This document shows, piece after piece, positions 8,262 to 17,716 of a DNA stretch of 64,000 nt. The notes under the pieces were generated by a model that did no database searches, was not told where the DNA came from, and was given only the letters and a program-made list of their open reading frames with translations. The DNA comes from Azospira sp. I13 (lineage in GTDB: Bacteria; Pseudomonadota; Gammaproteobacteria; Burkholderiales; Rhodocyclaceae): assembly GCF_003112695.1 (NCBI RefSeq), contig NZ_BFBP01000007.1, forward strand, positions 124,001-188,000, given 5' to 3'. The translations under genes were made by a program, and so were the position numbers. Every line of letters begins with the position of its first letter. Within the stretch, counting starts at the first letter, position 1.

Positions 8262-11200
8262 ATGACTGCACGTCTGCGCGAAATCCCCTACAACTACACC
8301 TCCTTCTCCGACCGGGAGATCGTCATCCGCCTGCTGGGCGAAGACATGTGGCACGTGCTGGATGAACTCCGCACCGAGCGGGTCACCGGCCGTTCCGCCC
8401 GCATGCTCTACGAGGTGCTGGGGGATATCTGGGTGGTGCAGCGCAACCCCTACCTGGAAGACGACCTGCTGGCCACGCCCAGCCGTCGCGACGCCCTGGT
8501 GCAGGCCCTGCGTCATCGCCTGACGGAAGTGGAAAAGCGTCGCAGCGAATCCGCCGGCGAAGACCCGGAGCGCAGCCGCAAGGTGGCCCAGCTGGTGGAA
8601 GCCGCCCACAAGGCCGTGGACCGCTTCGAGCAGCGCTTTGTCGACACCCTGATGCTGCGCAAGAAGGCGCTCAAGGCCCTGACCCGCCACACCCGCAAGG
8701 ACAATGTGGCCTTCGACGGCCTGGCCCGGGTCTCCCATGTCACCGATGCCACCGACTGGCGCGTCGAGTACCCCTTCGTCGTCCTCTACCCCGATACCGA
8801 AGAGGAAATCGGCCCCCTGGTGAAGAGCTGCATCGAGCTGGGCCTAACCATCATCCCGCGGGGGGGTGGCACCGGTTACACCGGCGGCGCCGTGCCCCTG
8901 TCGCCCCTCTCCGTGGTCATCAACACCGAGAAGCTGATCGACATCGGCCCGGTGGAAGAGACCGTGCTGCCCGGCCACGACAAGCCCTACGCCACCATCC
9001 GCACCAGCGTCGGCGTGGTTACCGATCGCGTCTCCGAAGCTGCCTCGGCCGCTGGCCGCGTCTTCGCCGTGGACCCCACCTCCGCCAGCGCCTCCTGCAT
9101 CGGCGGCAACATCGCCATGAACGCCGGCGGCAAGAAGGCCGTGCTGTGGGGCACCGCCCTGGACAACCTGGCCTGGTGGAAGATGGTGACGCCGGACGGC
9201 AACTGGCTGGAGGTGGAACGCCTCAACCACAACTTCGGCAAGATTCACGAGCAGGAGAAGGTGGAATTCCGCTTGAAGCGCTTCGACGCCAAGAACTACA
9301 AGCTGCTCTCCGAAGAAGTGCTGGCCCTGCCCGGCGCTGCCTGCCGCAAGACCGGCCTGGGCAAGGACGTCACCGACAAGTTCCTCGGCGGCGTGCCCGG
9401 GGTGCAGAAGGAAGGCACCGACGGCATCATCGTCGCCGCCCGCTGGGTGCTGCACAAGATGCCCCCGGTCACCCGCACCGTCTGCCTGGAGTTTTTCGGC
9501 CAGGTGCGGGAGGCCGTGCCCTCCATCGTTGAGATCACCGACTACTTCAAGCCGGGTGGCGAAGGCCACAAGGCCGGTGTACAGCTGGCCGGCCTGGAGC
9601 ACCTGGACGAACGCTATGTGAAGGCCGTCGGCTACGCCACCAAGGCCAAGCGCCACGGCCGGCCGAAGATGGTGCTGATCGGCGACATCGTCGGCCACGA
9701 CGAGAATGCCGTAATGCAGGCCGCCTCCGACGTGGTCAAGATGACCAATGTGCGCGGCGCCGAAGGCTTCATCGCCATCACCCCGGAAACCCGCAAGAAA
9801 TTTTGGCTGGACCGCTCCCGCACTGCCGCCATCTCCAAGCACACCAACGCCTTCAAGGTGAACGAGGACGTGGTGATCCCCCTGCCGCGCATGGGCGACT
9901 ACTGCGACGGCATCGAGCGCATCAATATCGAACTGTCCCTGCAGAACAAGCTGGACCTGTGCGATGCCCTGACCGAATTCTTCAAGGGCGACCTGCCGGT
10001 CAACAGCGCCGACACCAAGCTGGACAAGGACGTGCTCATCGAGGACCGCCGCGAGCGGGCCCTGGAACACATCAGCGACGTGCGCGCCCGCTGGCAGTGG
10101 CTGCTGGACAACCTGGACCTGCCCCTGGCCGAGGCCGAGCAGCGCTTCGCCGAATTCGGCGTGGTGGCTGGCGAGCTGACCAACCGGGCCGCCAACCCGA
10201 CCCTCTTCCACCGCCTGCAGGACTACTCCGTGCGCGCCTCCTGGAAGAAGGAGCTGAAGGAGCCCCTGGACAACATCTTCAACGGCGCCACCTACCGGCC
10301 CCTCTCTGAGAAGATGGCCACCGTGCAGAAGGAAGTGCTGCGCGGCCGGGTCTTCGTGGCCCTGCACATGCACGCCGGCGACGGCAATGTACACACCAAT
10401 ATCCCGGTGAACTCGGACCACTACGAAATGCTGCAGACCGCCAACAAGGCGGTGGAGCGCATCATGCACCTGGCCCGCTCCCTGGATGGCGTCATCTCCG
10501 GTGAGCACGGCATCGGCATCACCAAGCTGGAATTCCTCACCGAAGAGGAAATCGGCCCCTTCCGCGCCTACAAGCAGAAGGTGGACCCGGAAGGCCGCTT
10601 CAACAAGGGCAAGCTGATGCCCGGCGGTGACCTGCACAACGCCTATACACCTTCCTTCTCCCTGCTCGGGGCTGAGTCCCTGATCATGGAGCAATCCGAG
10701 ATCGGCAAGATTTCCGAGTCCATCAAGGATTGCCTGCGCTGCGGCAAGTGCAAACCGGTGTGCTCCACCCACGTGCCCCGGGCCAACCTGCTCTACAGCC
10801 CGCGCAACAAGATCCTCGGCACCTCCCTGCTGATCGAGGCCTTCCTCTACGAGGAGCAGACCCGCCGCGGTATTTCCCTGCAGCACTTCGACGAGTTCAA
10901 CGACGTGGCCGACCACTGCACGGTCTGCCACCGCTGCGTCAAACCCTGCCCGGTGGATATCGACTTCGGCGACGTCTCGGTAGCCATGCGCAACTTCCTG
11001 CGCAAGCAGGGTAAGAAGAAGCTGGACCCGGGCAAGGCCGCCACCATGTGGTTCCTCACCATGAAGGACCCGGCCACCATCAAGCTGGCCCGCACCATGA
11101 TGATCGGCTGGGGCTACAAGGCCCAGCGCCTGGGCGTGAAGCTGGCCAAGACCTTCGGCCTGACCAAGGACATTCTGCAGCACCCGCCCGCCACCCTGGG

Positions 11201-12152
11201 CCGTCCGTCGGTGAAAGCCCAGGTCATCCACTTCATCAACAAGCCCATGCCGGGCAACCTGCCCAAGCGCACTTCCCGGGCCCTGCTGGATATCGAGGAC
11301 GACCACGTGGTGCCGGTGATCCGGGACCCGAAGAAGACCACCGAGGATTCGGATGCGGTCTTCTACTTCCCCGGCTGCGGTTCCGAGCGCCTCTTCTCCC
11401 AGGTGGGCCTGGCAACGCAAGCCATGCTCTACGAAACCGGCGCCGTCACCGTGCTGCCCCCGGGCTACCTGTGCTGCGGCTACCCGCAGAATGCCGCCGG
11501 CCAGGAAGACAAGGGGCAGAAGATCATCACCGACAACCGGGTACTGTTCCACCGGGTGGCCACCACCCTCAACTACCTGGACATCAAGACGGTGATCGTG
11601 TCCTGCGGCACCTGCATGGACCAGCTGCAGAAGTACGAATTCGAGAAAATCTTCCCCGGCTGCCGCCTGCTGGACATCCACGAGTACCTGCTGGAGAAGG
11701 GCGTCAAGCTGGAAGGCGTCAAGGGCACCCAGTACATGTACCACGAGCCCTGCCACACGCCGATGAAGACCTACTCGGGCATCAAGGTGGTGAACGACCT
11801 GATGGGCCAGCGCGTGGACCTCAACGACCGCTGCTGCGGCGAGTCCGGCTCCTTCGCCCTGTCCCGTCCCGACATCTCTACCCAGGTGCGCTTCCGCAAG
11901 CAGCAGGAGATCGAGAAGGGCGCCGCCAAGCTGCGCCAGGAAACGGGCCAACCCGGTGGCGTCCAGGATCAGGTGAAGATCCTCACCTCCTGCCCGTCCT
12001 GCCTCCAGGGCCTCTCCCGCTACGAGCCGGATGCCGACCTGCAGGCCGACTACATCGTCGTCGAAATGGCCAAAACCCTGCTGGGCGAGGACTGGATGGC
12101 CAAATACGTGCAGCAGGCCAACAACGGCGGCATCGAGCGGGTGCTGCTGTAA
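8262..12152 (+). CDS. Giant FAD-linked oxidoreductase with Fe-S and CCG domains
   Basis: 1296-residue protein that fuses the parts of a GlcD/Dld-type 2-hydroxyacid dehydrogenase. Residues 1-160 match the N-terminal domain called DUF3683. An FAD-binding PCMH-type fold follows, with [12 protein letters not shown] near residue 200, then the FAD-oxidase C-terminal domain to about 800, ending in SGEHGIG. Two [4Fe-4S] motifs lie at about 824 ([11 protein letters not shown]) and 887 ([11 protein letters not shown]). Two CCG domains of the GlpC/HdrB type follow, with [11 protein letters not shown] near 1070 and CCGESGSF near 1190. It probably oxidises a D-2-hydroxyacid and passes electrons to quinone or an electron-transfer protein. 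The substrate is not known. Confidence 0.92.
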   Translation: MTARLREIPYNYTSFSDREIVIRLLGEDMWHVLDELRTERVTGRSARMLYEVLGDIWVVQRNPYLEDDLLATPSRRDALVQALRHRLTEVEKRRSESAGEDPERSRKVAQLVEAAHKAVDRFEQRFVDTLMLRKKALKALTRHTRKDNVAFDGLARVSHVTDATDWRVEYPFVVLYPDTEEEIGPLVKSCIELGLTIIPRGGGTGYTGGAVPLSPLSVVINTEKLIDIGPVEETVLPGHDKPYATIRTSVGVVTDRVSEAASAAGRVFAVDPTSASASCIGGNIAMNAGGKKAVLWGTALDNLAWWKMVTPDGNWLEVERLNHNFGKIHEQEKVEFRLKRFDAKNYKLLSEEVLALPGAACRKTGLGKDVTDKFLGGVPGVQKEGTDGIIVAARWVLHKMPPVTRTVCLEFFGQVREAVPSIVEITDYFKPGGEGHKAGVQLAGLEHLDERYVKAVGYATKAKRHGRPKMVLIGDIVGHDENAVMQAASDVVKMTNVRGAEGFIAITPETRKKFWLDRSRTAAISKHTNAFKVNEDVVIPLPRMGDYCDGIERINIELSLQNKLDLCDALTEFFKGDLPVNSADTKLDKDVLIEDRRERALEHISDVRARWQWLLDNLDLPLAEAEQRFAEFGVVAGELTNRAANPTLFHRLQDYSVRASWKKELKEPLDNIFNGATYRPLSEKMATVQKEVLRGRVFVALHMHAGDGNVHTNIPVNSDHYEMLQTANKAVERIMHLARSLDGVISGEHGIGITKLEFLTEEEIGPFRAYKQKVDPEGRFNKGKLMPGGDLHNAYTPSFSLLGAESLIMEQSEIGKISESIKDCLRCGKCKPVCSTHVPRANLLYSPRNKILGTSLLIEAFLYEEQTRRGISLQHFDEFNDVADHCTVCHRCVKPCPVDIDFGDVSVAMRNFLRKQGKKKLDPGKAATMWFLTMKDPATIKLARTMMIGWGYKAQRLGVKLAKTFGLTKDILQHPPATLGRPSVKAQVIHFINKPMPGNLPKRTSRALLDIEDDHVVPVIRDPKKTTEDSDAVFYFPGCGSERLFSQVGLATQAMLYETGAVTVLPPGYLCCGYPQNAAGQEDKGQKIITDNRVLFHRVATTLNYLDIKTVIVSCGTCMDQLQKYEFEKIFPGCRLLDIHEYLLEKGVKLEGVKGTQYMYHEPCHTPMKTYSGIKVVNDLMGQRVDLNDRCCGESGSFALSRPDISTQVRFRKQQEIEKGAAKLRQETGQPGGVQDQVKILTSCPSCLQGLSRYEPDADLQADYIVVEMAKTLLGEDWMAKYVQQANNGGIERVLL

Positions 12153-12175
12153 GGAATCGGTCCTTCTCCAAGCAC

Positions 12176-12206
12176 AAAAGGCGCGAGCAATGCTCGCGCC
12201 TTTTTC
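12176..12206 (+). terminator. Rho-independent terminator after the FAD oxidoreductase gene
   Basis: GGCGCGAGC (12180-12188), loop AAT and GCTCGCGCC (12192-12200) form a perfect nine-base-pair stem, followed by TTTTT and preceded by AAAA. The flanking A and T runs let it work in both directions, so it may also stop transcription of the convergent aldolase gene. Confidence 0.93.
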
Positions 12207-12255
12207 TTTGGGCTGGCCTGTAGCGGGAAATTGCCCAGGCCACCAAGGCAGGAAA

Positions 12256-13032
12256 TCAGTCCCTGTAGCCGGGCAACTCCCGGTCCAGGCGCCGCAGGTG
12301 GGCCGCCCATTCCCGCTTGCCAGCAGGGAAGAAACCGGACTGGTCACCGGTGATCTGCTTGGCCTGGGCCACGGTGCGGGCAATCACCTCCGGCGGCAGT
12401 TCCTGCAGCGGCACCCCGGCGGACTGGGCCGCCAGCTGGAAACGGCAGGCCCGTTCCAGGCGCCAGATGCGGCCAAAGGCTTCGGCCATGGTGCGGCCGA
12501 TGGAAAGGGTGCCGTGGTTGCGCAGGATGAGGTTGTGCTTGTCCCCCAGGTCCCGGAGCAGCCCATCCCGCTCCTCGTTGTCCAGCACCACGCCCTGGAA
12601 GTCGTGATAGGCGACGTCGGCGTAGATCATCAGGGCCATCTGGTTGAGGGGCAGCAGACCGTCCCGCTGGCAGGAAACGGCCACCCCCTCCCGGGAGTGC
12701 AGATGCACCACAGCCTCGGCCTGGGGCGAGCCGGTGGCGTGGATAGCGCCGTGGATGACGGTACCGGCGGGATTGAGGTCGCCCTGGCCGCGACCCGGTT
12801 CGACGATGACGCTGCCGTCCACATCCACCTCGAGGATGCTGGAGGCCGTCACTTCATCGAATAGCAGGCCCAGGGGATTGACGTAGTAGCGGTCATGGCG
12901 CCCCGGCACGCGAATGGAAATGTGGGTGGCCAGCAGGTCCGTCCAGCCGAAGAGATGGGTCAGGCGGCAGGCAGCGGCGAGTTCGACGCGGGCATTCCAG
13001 GCGGCGTCGCTGTGGGTGAGGCTTTGGCTCAT
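12256..13032 (-). CDS. Class II aldolase/adducin family protein
   Basis: 258-residue zinc-dependent aldolase-fold protein. The HIHA-type metal motif appears as VHLHSREGVAVSC (near 107-119) and the third histidine region as LRNHGTLSIG near 165. The N-terminal FGWTDLLATHISIRVPG and NPLGLLFDEVTASS blocks match the adducin-like branch. Related enzymes include fuculose and ribulose phosphate aldolases, but this branch is mostly uncharacterised and some members act on hydroxy or keto acids. Its start codon overlaps the stop of the LhgO-like gene by four bases (ATGA), so the two are translationally coupled. Together with the TauD-like gene it forms a three-gene catabolic set. Confidence 0.9.
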   Translation of the reverse strand: MSQSLTHSDAAWNARVELAAACRLTHLFGWTDLLATHISIRVPGRHDRYYVNPLGLLFDEVTASSILEVDVDGSVIVEPGRGQGDLNPAGTVIHGAIHATGSPQAEAVVHLHSREGVAVSCQRDGLLPLNQMALMIYADVAYHDFQGVVLDNEERDGLLRDLGDKHNLILRNHGTLSIGRTMAEAFGRIWRLERACRFQLAAQSAGVPLQELPPEVIARTVAQAKQITGDQSGFFPAGKREWAAHLRRLDRELPGYRD

Positions 13033-14294
13033 GCAGAAAGTCCTTCGATCGGTTCAGGGGATGGGGAAGCGGAAACAGGGGAAGACGACGCCGCCAGCCA
13101 GTCGCAGACGTGGCGGGCAAAGGGAAAGGCGCTGGTCCAGGCCGGCGAGGTGGCGCCGAGGATGTGTAGGGAGTGGCGGCCTTCCTCGAGCACGAAGTCT
13201 TTCACTAACCTGCCCCGCTCCCGGTCGTAGAGGCGGGGGTGAAGGCCCACCTTGGCAGCGGGCTGCAAATGCTCCGGCCGCAGCCGGGGCAGCAACTGGC
13301 GCGCCGCCTCGAAAAACCAGGGCTTGAAGCAGCGCCGCCCTTCCTGCCAGGCCTGCTGGCGGAAGCCGTCCGTATCCCGCCACCCCATGCTGATTAGCTG
13401 ACCGGCGATGCGCGGCAGCTCCCGGGGATCGATGCCGGCCAGGCCGCGGTAGTTTTCCCGCCCCCAGGCCGGCACCGCCGTGGGGCCGAGATAGACCGTG
13501 CCGTCGCTGGCGGTGGTGGTGTGCACGCCCAGGTAGAGGATGCCCAGTTCGGGCACGGGGTAAACGAGATGGTTGAGGTGGATGCCGGAGGCCGGGTCCA
13601 GTCGCCAGTAAAGGCCCTTGAAGGGCAGCAGCGCGTAGCGCGTTCCGACGCCGAAGCGGTGGGCCACCCGGTCGGCCTGGAGTCCGGCGGCGTTGATGGC
13701 CAGGCCGAAGGAAAGGCGCTCACCACTGCTGAGGATGGCCTGGCGCCGTGCAACATCCACATTCCGCAGTTCGGCGCCCCGCTGTAAGGTGGCGCCCAGG
13801 GCTTCCACCTCTCCCAGCAGGGCCGGCAACACCGCGGCGGGAGTACCCACCGCTGTCTCCGGCACCCACAGGGCCTCGCCGGTAGCGGAGCGGGTTTCCG
13901 GCTCCAGGCGCCGTAGCTCTCCTTCGTCCAGGCGCTCGACCTGCACGCCGTTCTGCCACGCCCGCTCCTCCAGCACCGTCATGGCCTCGGCCCGTTCTGG
14001 GTGGGTCGGCACCAGCAGCTTGCCGCAGCGGCGCAGGGGCAGGCCATGTTGTTCGTGGAAGCGGGCCAGTTCCGCCGCCCCCTGGCGGCACAGCCGGGCC
14101 TTGAGGGAACCGGGGGCGTAGTACAGGCCGCTGTGCAGCACGCCGCTGTTGCGGCCGCTGGAGTGGCGCCCCAGCCGGTCTTCCTTCTCCAGCACCAGCA
14201 CGGACTGGTCCGGGTGGCGGCGCTTCAGCTCCCGGGCAATGGAGAGGCCGATGATGCCGGCCCCCACCACCAGGAAATCCGCACTGCGGCTCAC
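13029..14294 (-). CDS. lhgO: LhgO-type L-2-hydroxyglutarate oxidase family protein
   Basis: FAD-dependent oxidoreductase of 421 residues in the DAO fold. The Rossmann motif VVGAGIIGLSIAREL sits at residues 9-23, and RHSSGRNSGVLHSGLYY near 45 is the signature of L-2-hydroxyglutarate oxidase (LhgO/YgaF). Family members oxidise L-2-hydroxyglutarate to 2-oxoglutarate and deliver electrons to the membrane quinone pool. The last 20 residues are a Ser/Pro-rich tail not shared by the core. The gene overlaps the downstream aldolase gene and follows the dioxygenase gene after 19 bases. In enterobacteria lhgO is paired with the dioxygenase gene csiD; here the partner is TauD-like, so the substrate may differ. 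Confidence 0.88.
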   Translation of the reverse strand: MSRSADFLVVGAGIIGLSIARELKRRHPDQSVLVLEKEDRLGRHSSGRNSGVLHSGLYYAPGSLKARLCRQGAAELARFHEQHGLPLRRCGKLLVPTHPERAEAMTVLEERAWQNGVQVERLDEGELRRLEPETRSATGEALWVPETAVGTPAAVLPALLGEVEALGATLQRGAELRNVDVARRQAILSSGERLSFGLAINAAGLQADRVAHRFGVGTRYALLPFKGLYWRLDPASGIHLNHLVYPVPELGILYLGVHTTTASDGTVYLGPTAVPAWGRENYRGLAGIDPRELPRIAGQLISMGWRDTDGFRQQAWQEGRRCFKPWFFEAARQLLPRLRPEHLQPAAKVGLHPRLYDRERGRLVKDFVLEEGRHSLHILGATSPAWTSAFPFARHVCDWLAASSSPVSASPSPEPIEGLSA

Positions 14295-14313
14295 CGGCTC
14301 CGCCCCTTCAAAT

Positions 14314-15165
14314 TTAGAAAGTCACCCGGTGCATCAGCCGGTAGGCCGGCAGATAGTCGGGCACCGCGTAGTGGGTGGTGGTCAGGTTGTCCCAGATGGC
14401 CACGGTCCCCGGGGCCCAGCGCAGGCGGGCCTGGAACTCGGGGCGCTCGAACTGGGCGAAGAGGAATTGCAGCAGGGTGTCGCTCTGGTGCCGGGGCAGG
14501 CCGTTGATGCGCTCGGTGTACTTGGGATTGACGAAGACGTACTTCTCCCCGGTCACCGGATGACTGCGAATGATGGGGTGGGACACCGGCAGGTGGCGGG
14601 CCCTGGCTTCCCGATAGGCCTCCTCACCCTTGGCCCGGATGATCTCGGGCCAGCCGCTGTGGTCGATAGAGTGGAGGGCGGTGAGGCGCTCCAGCCACTG
14701 GGCCAGCTCCGGCGCCAGGGACTGGTACACCCGGCGGCCGCTGGCCCACAGGGTGTCGCCACCGGATTCGGGCAGCACCCGCGCCACCAGCACCGCCCCG
14801 GCCGGGGTCTCGGCCAGGTAGCTGGTGTCGTTGTGCCACTGGTCCGTGGTGTAGCGGGGGCCGCCGGCCTTGGTCTCCACCAATTCCACCAGCTCGTGCT
14901 CGGCGCTGGCGGGGAAGTAGGTCTTCTCCCGGGAGGGGTTGCCGAAGACCTGGGCCACCGCCACCTGCTGGGCGGAGGTGAGGGACTGGTCGCGCAGGAA
15001 GAGCACGTCGTGGTGGGCCAGGGCCAGGCGCAGCTCCGCCGCCGTGGCAGCGTCGATGGGCGCTGCCAGGTCGAGGCCGCTGATCTCCAGGCCGATGTTG
15101 GGGGTGTAGGGCGTTCCCTGGAAGCGGGTGAAGGCCGGGGGTACCGGCGCAATTTGTTCCGACAT
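14314..15165 (-). CDS. TauD/TfdA-family 2-oxoglutarate-dependent dioxygenase
   Basis: Non-haem iron dioxygenase of 283 residues. The iron-binding facial triad is visible: HND in QWHNDTSYLAE near residue 110, and the distal His in TTHYAVPDY near 263, followed by the 2-oxoglutarate arginine in AYRLMHR. The ATG at 15165 (MSEQIAPV) was chosen because the taurine-dioxygenase fold begins about 20 residues later; the open frame upstream is unrelated. It is the first gene of the minus-strand trio with the LhgO-like oxidase and class II aldolase, and is divergent from the two solute-binding protein genes. Substrate class is unresolved (taurine, alkyl sulfate, aryloxy acid or hydroxy acid). Confidence 0.9.
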   Translation of the reverse strand: MSEQIAPVPPAFTRFQGTPYTPNIGLEISGLDLAAPIDAATAAELRLALAHHDVLFLRDQSLTSAQQVAVAQVFGNPSREKTYFPASAEHELVELVETKAGGPRYTTDQWHNDTSYLAETPAGAVLVARVLPESGGDTLWASGRRVYQSLAPELAQWLERLTALHSIDHSGWPEIIRAKGEEAYREARARHLPVSHPIIRSHPVTGEKYVFVNPKYTERINGLPRHQSDTLLQFLFAQFERPEFQARLRWAPGTVAIWDNLTTTHYAVPDYLPAYRLMHRVTF

Positions 15166-15359
15166 GGCTGCTGTTCCCGTGGAAGCGTGAAGAGGCGGCC
15201 ACTCTACCCCCGGCATTGCACCGCCCCATTAGAAGGAATGATGCTTTTCTTATGCGCCGGGCATCCCATATTGATATGCGCTTTAAGTCGTTCGGCAGCG
15301 GCACAACGGGCCCTTATGGTGGGGACCTTTCCCCCTCTTTCCACCCTTCCCACCCCGCC

Positions 15360-16370
15360 ATGACCGTCATTACCCACCACCTCCAGCGCCGCGCCGCCCT
15401 CCTCCTCGGCCCCCTGCTGCTGGCCAGCGGCCTCCTCGGCACTCCCGCCGCCCAGGCTGAGGAGCCCTGGCCCAGCAAGGAAATCCACCTGGTGGTGCCC
15501 TGGGCCGCCGGCGGCCCTTCCGACGCCTTCGCCCGCATTCTCTCCCGGGAGCTGGAAGCCACCCTGGGCAAGCCGGTGCTGGTGGAGAACAAGCCCGGCG
15601 CCACCGGCGTCATCGGGGTGCGCCACGTGGCCCGCAGCAAGGCCGACGGCCACACCCTGCTGTTTGGCAACACCGTCTCCCTGGTAGGCTCCGTCGTCTC
15701 TTCCAACGAGCCGGTGCAGTTCGATCCGGTGAAAGACTTCACTCCCGTGGCCCTGGTGGCGGAGACGGCCTACATCCTCTCGGCCCACCCCTCCACCGGC
15801 CTCAAGCGCTACCAGGACTTCCTTGCCCGCATCAAGGATCGCAACCAGCCACCCCTGGCCGTGGGCTCCACCGGCAATGGGGCTACCAGCGACATCCTCT
15901 ACGACTGGCTGATCCACAAGCACCAGGCCAATCTGACCAAGGTGGCCTTCAAGGGTACCGGCCCCCTGGTGGCGGACCTCATCGCCGGCCACCTGCCGGT
16001 GGGCACGGCGGGCCTCTCCCTGGCTGCCGCACAGTACAAGGAGGGCAAGCTCACGCCTCTGGTGGTAGTAGGCAAGAACCGCCTACCGGAACTACCCGAG
16101 GTACCCGCAGTGACCGAGTTCGGCCTCAACGAGCCGGACCTCACCGTGTGGGACGGCCTCTTCGCTCCCGCCGGCACCCCGCCCGCTGTGGTGGCTGCCC
16201 TCACAGCGGCAGTACACAAGGCTGTCCAAGGGGCCGCCTTCAAGGACTTTGCCCAGAAGAACGGCAGCAGCGCGGTCTTCATCCCGGCCGACAAGGCTGC
16301 CGCCCGGCTGCACAAGGATCTGGTGGAACGGCAACGCTTCAAGACCCAGTACCCGGCCGCGCCTTACTGA
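15360..16370 (+). CDS. TctC/Bug-family periplasmic solute-binding protein 1
   Basis: 336-residue extracytoplasmic receptor of the tripartite tricarboxylate (Bug) type. A signal peptide spans about residues 1-30 (RRAALLLGPLLLASG, cleavage after AAQA). The mature protein opens with the family phrase WPSKEIHLVVPWAAGGPSD and contains NKPGATGVIGVRHVARSKADG. Bug proteins bind carboxylates, amino acids or aromatic acids for uptake. It is followed 51 bases later by a second, similar receptor. No TctA or TctB membrane component is present nearby, so any transporter partner must lie elsewhere. The ATG at 15360 gives a proper signal peptide; longer readings do not. Confidence 0.92.
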   Translation: MTVITHHLQRRAALLLGPLLLASGLLGTPAAQAEEPWPSKEIHLVVPWAAGGPSDAFARILSRELEATLGKPVLVENKPGATGVIGVRHVARSKADGHTLLFGNTVSLVGSVVSSNEPVQFDPVKDFTPVALVAETAYILSAHPSTGLKRYQDFLARIKDRNQPPLAVGSTGNGATSDILYDWLIHKHQANLTKVAFKGTGPLVADLIAGHLPVGTAGLSLAAAQYKEGKLTPLVVVGKNRLPELPEVPAVTEFGLNEPDLTVWDGLFAPAGTPPAVVAALTAAVHKAVQGAAFKDFAQKNGSSAVFIPADKAAARLHKDLVERQRFKTQYPAAPY

Positions 16371-16421
16371 GCCCGCCTCCTTTTCCTCTTTCCCAACTTT
16401 CAATTCCCCACGGAGAACTCC

Positions 16422-17438
16422 ATGTCCCTTTCCCCCCGGCGCACCTGGCTGCGCCACGCCGCCTTCCTCTTGGCCGGCCTGCTGCCTTTGGCCGGCACCA
16501 CCTTCCTGGCCGCCCCGGCGACGGCTGCGGAAGAGCCCTGGCCCGCCAAGGAAATCCATATCGTCGTGCCCTGGCCCGCCGGCGGCGAGACCGATACCTT
16601 CGCCCGGGGCCTGGCCCAGGACCTGGGCCAGCGCCTCAAGCAGCCGGTCATCATCGACAACCGGCCCGGAGCCACCGGGGCCATCGGCATCCGCCACGTG
16701 GCCCGCAGCAAGCCCGACGGCTACACCCTGCTCTTCGCCAACACCACCGCTCTGGTGGGCAACGTGGTTTCCTCCGTCGAGCCGGTGCAATTCGACCCGG
16801 TGACGGACTTCACCCCGGTGGCCATCACCGTGGAATCCACCTTCGTGCTGTGGGCCCACCCCTCCCTGGGGGTGAAGACCTTTGAGGAACTGCTGGCCCG
16901 GGCCCGGGACAAGAGCAAACCCCAGCTGGCCTTCGGCATTACCGGCACGGGCGCCCTTTCCGAGCTTTCCGTGGAGCAGCTGGCGCGCCATTACAAGGTG
17001 GACCTGCTGAAGGTGCCCTACAAGGGCTCGGCGCCCCAGGTGGCAGACCTGCTGGCCGGCCACACCCAGATCGGCACTGCCAACCTGGCCCTCAGCCTCG
17101 GCCATTACAAGGAGGGCCGGCTCATTCCCCTGCTGGTCATCGGCAACGAGCGCCTGCCGGAACTACCCAACGTGCCCACCCGCAAGGAGTTGGGCATTAC
17201 GGACCCGGACCTGACCATCTGGGACGGCCTCTTCGCCCCGGCCAAGACCCCCAAGCCCATTGTGGACGCCCTCATCCAGGCCGTCAGCGAATCGGTGCGC
17301 AGTAAGGTCTACAAGGAAGTGGCCGATGGCCCCGGCCGCCGCGCCATCTTCCAGCCCGGCAACGAGGCCGCCGCCCGGGTGAAGCGGGACCTGGAGTCAC
17401 GCAAGCGCTACAAGGCCCTGGTGGAAGGCGGCAAGTAG
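16422..17438 (+). CDS. TctC/Bug-family periplasmic solute-binding protein 2
   Basis: 338-residue Bug-type receptor, clearly a paralogue of the preceding gene: both share the WP(S/A)KEIH(L/I)VVPW opening, the GATGxIGxRHVARSK block, the EPVQFDPV segment and the LTxWDGLFAPA stretch. A signal peptide covers about residues 1-37. Tandem duplication followed by divergence is the simplest reading. The gene ends just before a strong terminator, so these two receptors form their own transcription unit, separate from the downstream nif operon. The ligand is unknown; proximity to the dioxygenase/oxidase/aldolase trio suggests uptake of a carboxylate that those enzymes degrade. Confidence 0.92.
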   Translation: MSLSPRRTWLRHAAFLLAGLLPLAGTTFLAAPATAAEEPWPAKEIHIVVPWPAGGETDTFARGLAQDLGQRLKQPVIIDNRPGATGAIGIRHVARSKPDGYTLLFANTTALVGNVVSSVEPVQFDPVTDFTPVAITVESTFVLWAHPSLGVKTFEELLARARDKSKPQLAFGITGTGALSELSVEQLARHYKVDLLKVPYKGSAPQVADLLAGHTQIGTANLALSLGHYKEGRLIPLLVIGNERLPELPNVPTRKELGITDPDLTIWDGLFAPAKTPKPIVDALIQAVSESVRSKVYKEVADGPGRRAIFQPGNEAAARVKRDLESRKRYKALVEGGK

Positions 17439-17465
17439 CCCAACCCGCAGGATCACGCCCCCCGT

Positions 17466-17489
17466 AGGCCGGCACAGTCCGGCCTTTTT
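17466..17489 (+). terminator. Rho-independent terminator after the Bug receptor pair
   Basis: AGGCCGG (17466-17472), a six-base loop, and CCGGCCT (17479-17485) followed by TTTT. It insulates the nif promoter region from the upstream receptor genes. Confidence 0.88.
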
Positions 17490-17528
17490 CATGGCTGCAC
17501 CACCATCGGCAGCCCCATCCGACACGCC

Positions 17529-17544
17529 TGTCGCCAATCCGACA
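17529..17544 (+). promoter_or_regulatory. NifA upstream activator site
   Basis: TGT, ten bases, ACA: an exact match to the TGT-N10-ACA consensus. It lies about 117 bases upstream of the -24 element, a normal distance for NifA acting through DNA looping. Confidence 0.85.
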
Positions 17545-17660
17545 ATGGGGCCCGACATTCCGCTCACCGTCGGCCACGCTCCGACACGAGAGCTACTTTT
17601 CCGGCTGCAGGATTTCGCCACCCCACTGAATAAACGCGACTTTTCCCGCGCACCGCCCCC

Positions 17661-17676
17661 TGGCACCAAACCTGCT
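17661..17676 (+). promoter_or_regulatory. Sigma54 (-24/-12) promoter of the nifE operon
   Basis: TGGCACCAAACCTGCT matches the RpoN consensus TGGCAC-N5-TTGC(A/T) with one change in the -12 element and correct spacing of GG to GC. It is 40 bases upstream of the nifE ATG and has a NifA site upstream, so NifA-dependent, nitrogen- and oxygen-regulated transcription is expected. Confidence 0.88.
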
Positions 17677-17716
17677 ACTTAAGGCCTACAGAAAAATAAT
17701 TTGTAGGAGAGCCGAC

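Noticed and set aside
8844-12383. 1179-residue open frame on the minus strand opposite the FAD oxidoreductase gene
   Set aside because: It mirrors the codon pattern of a GC-rich plus-strand gene, has His/Gly/Val-rich low-information text and no domain; the plus-strand protein is clear.
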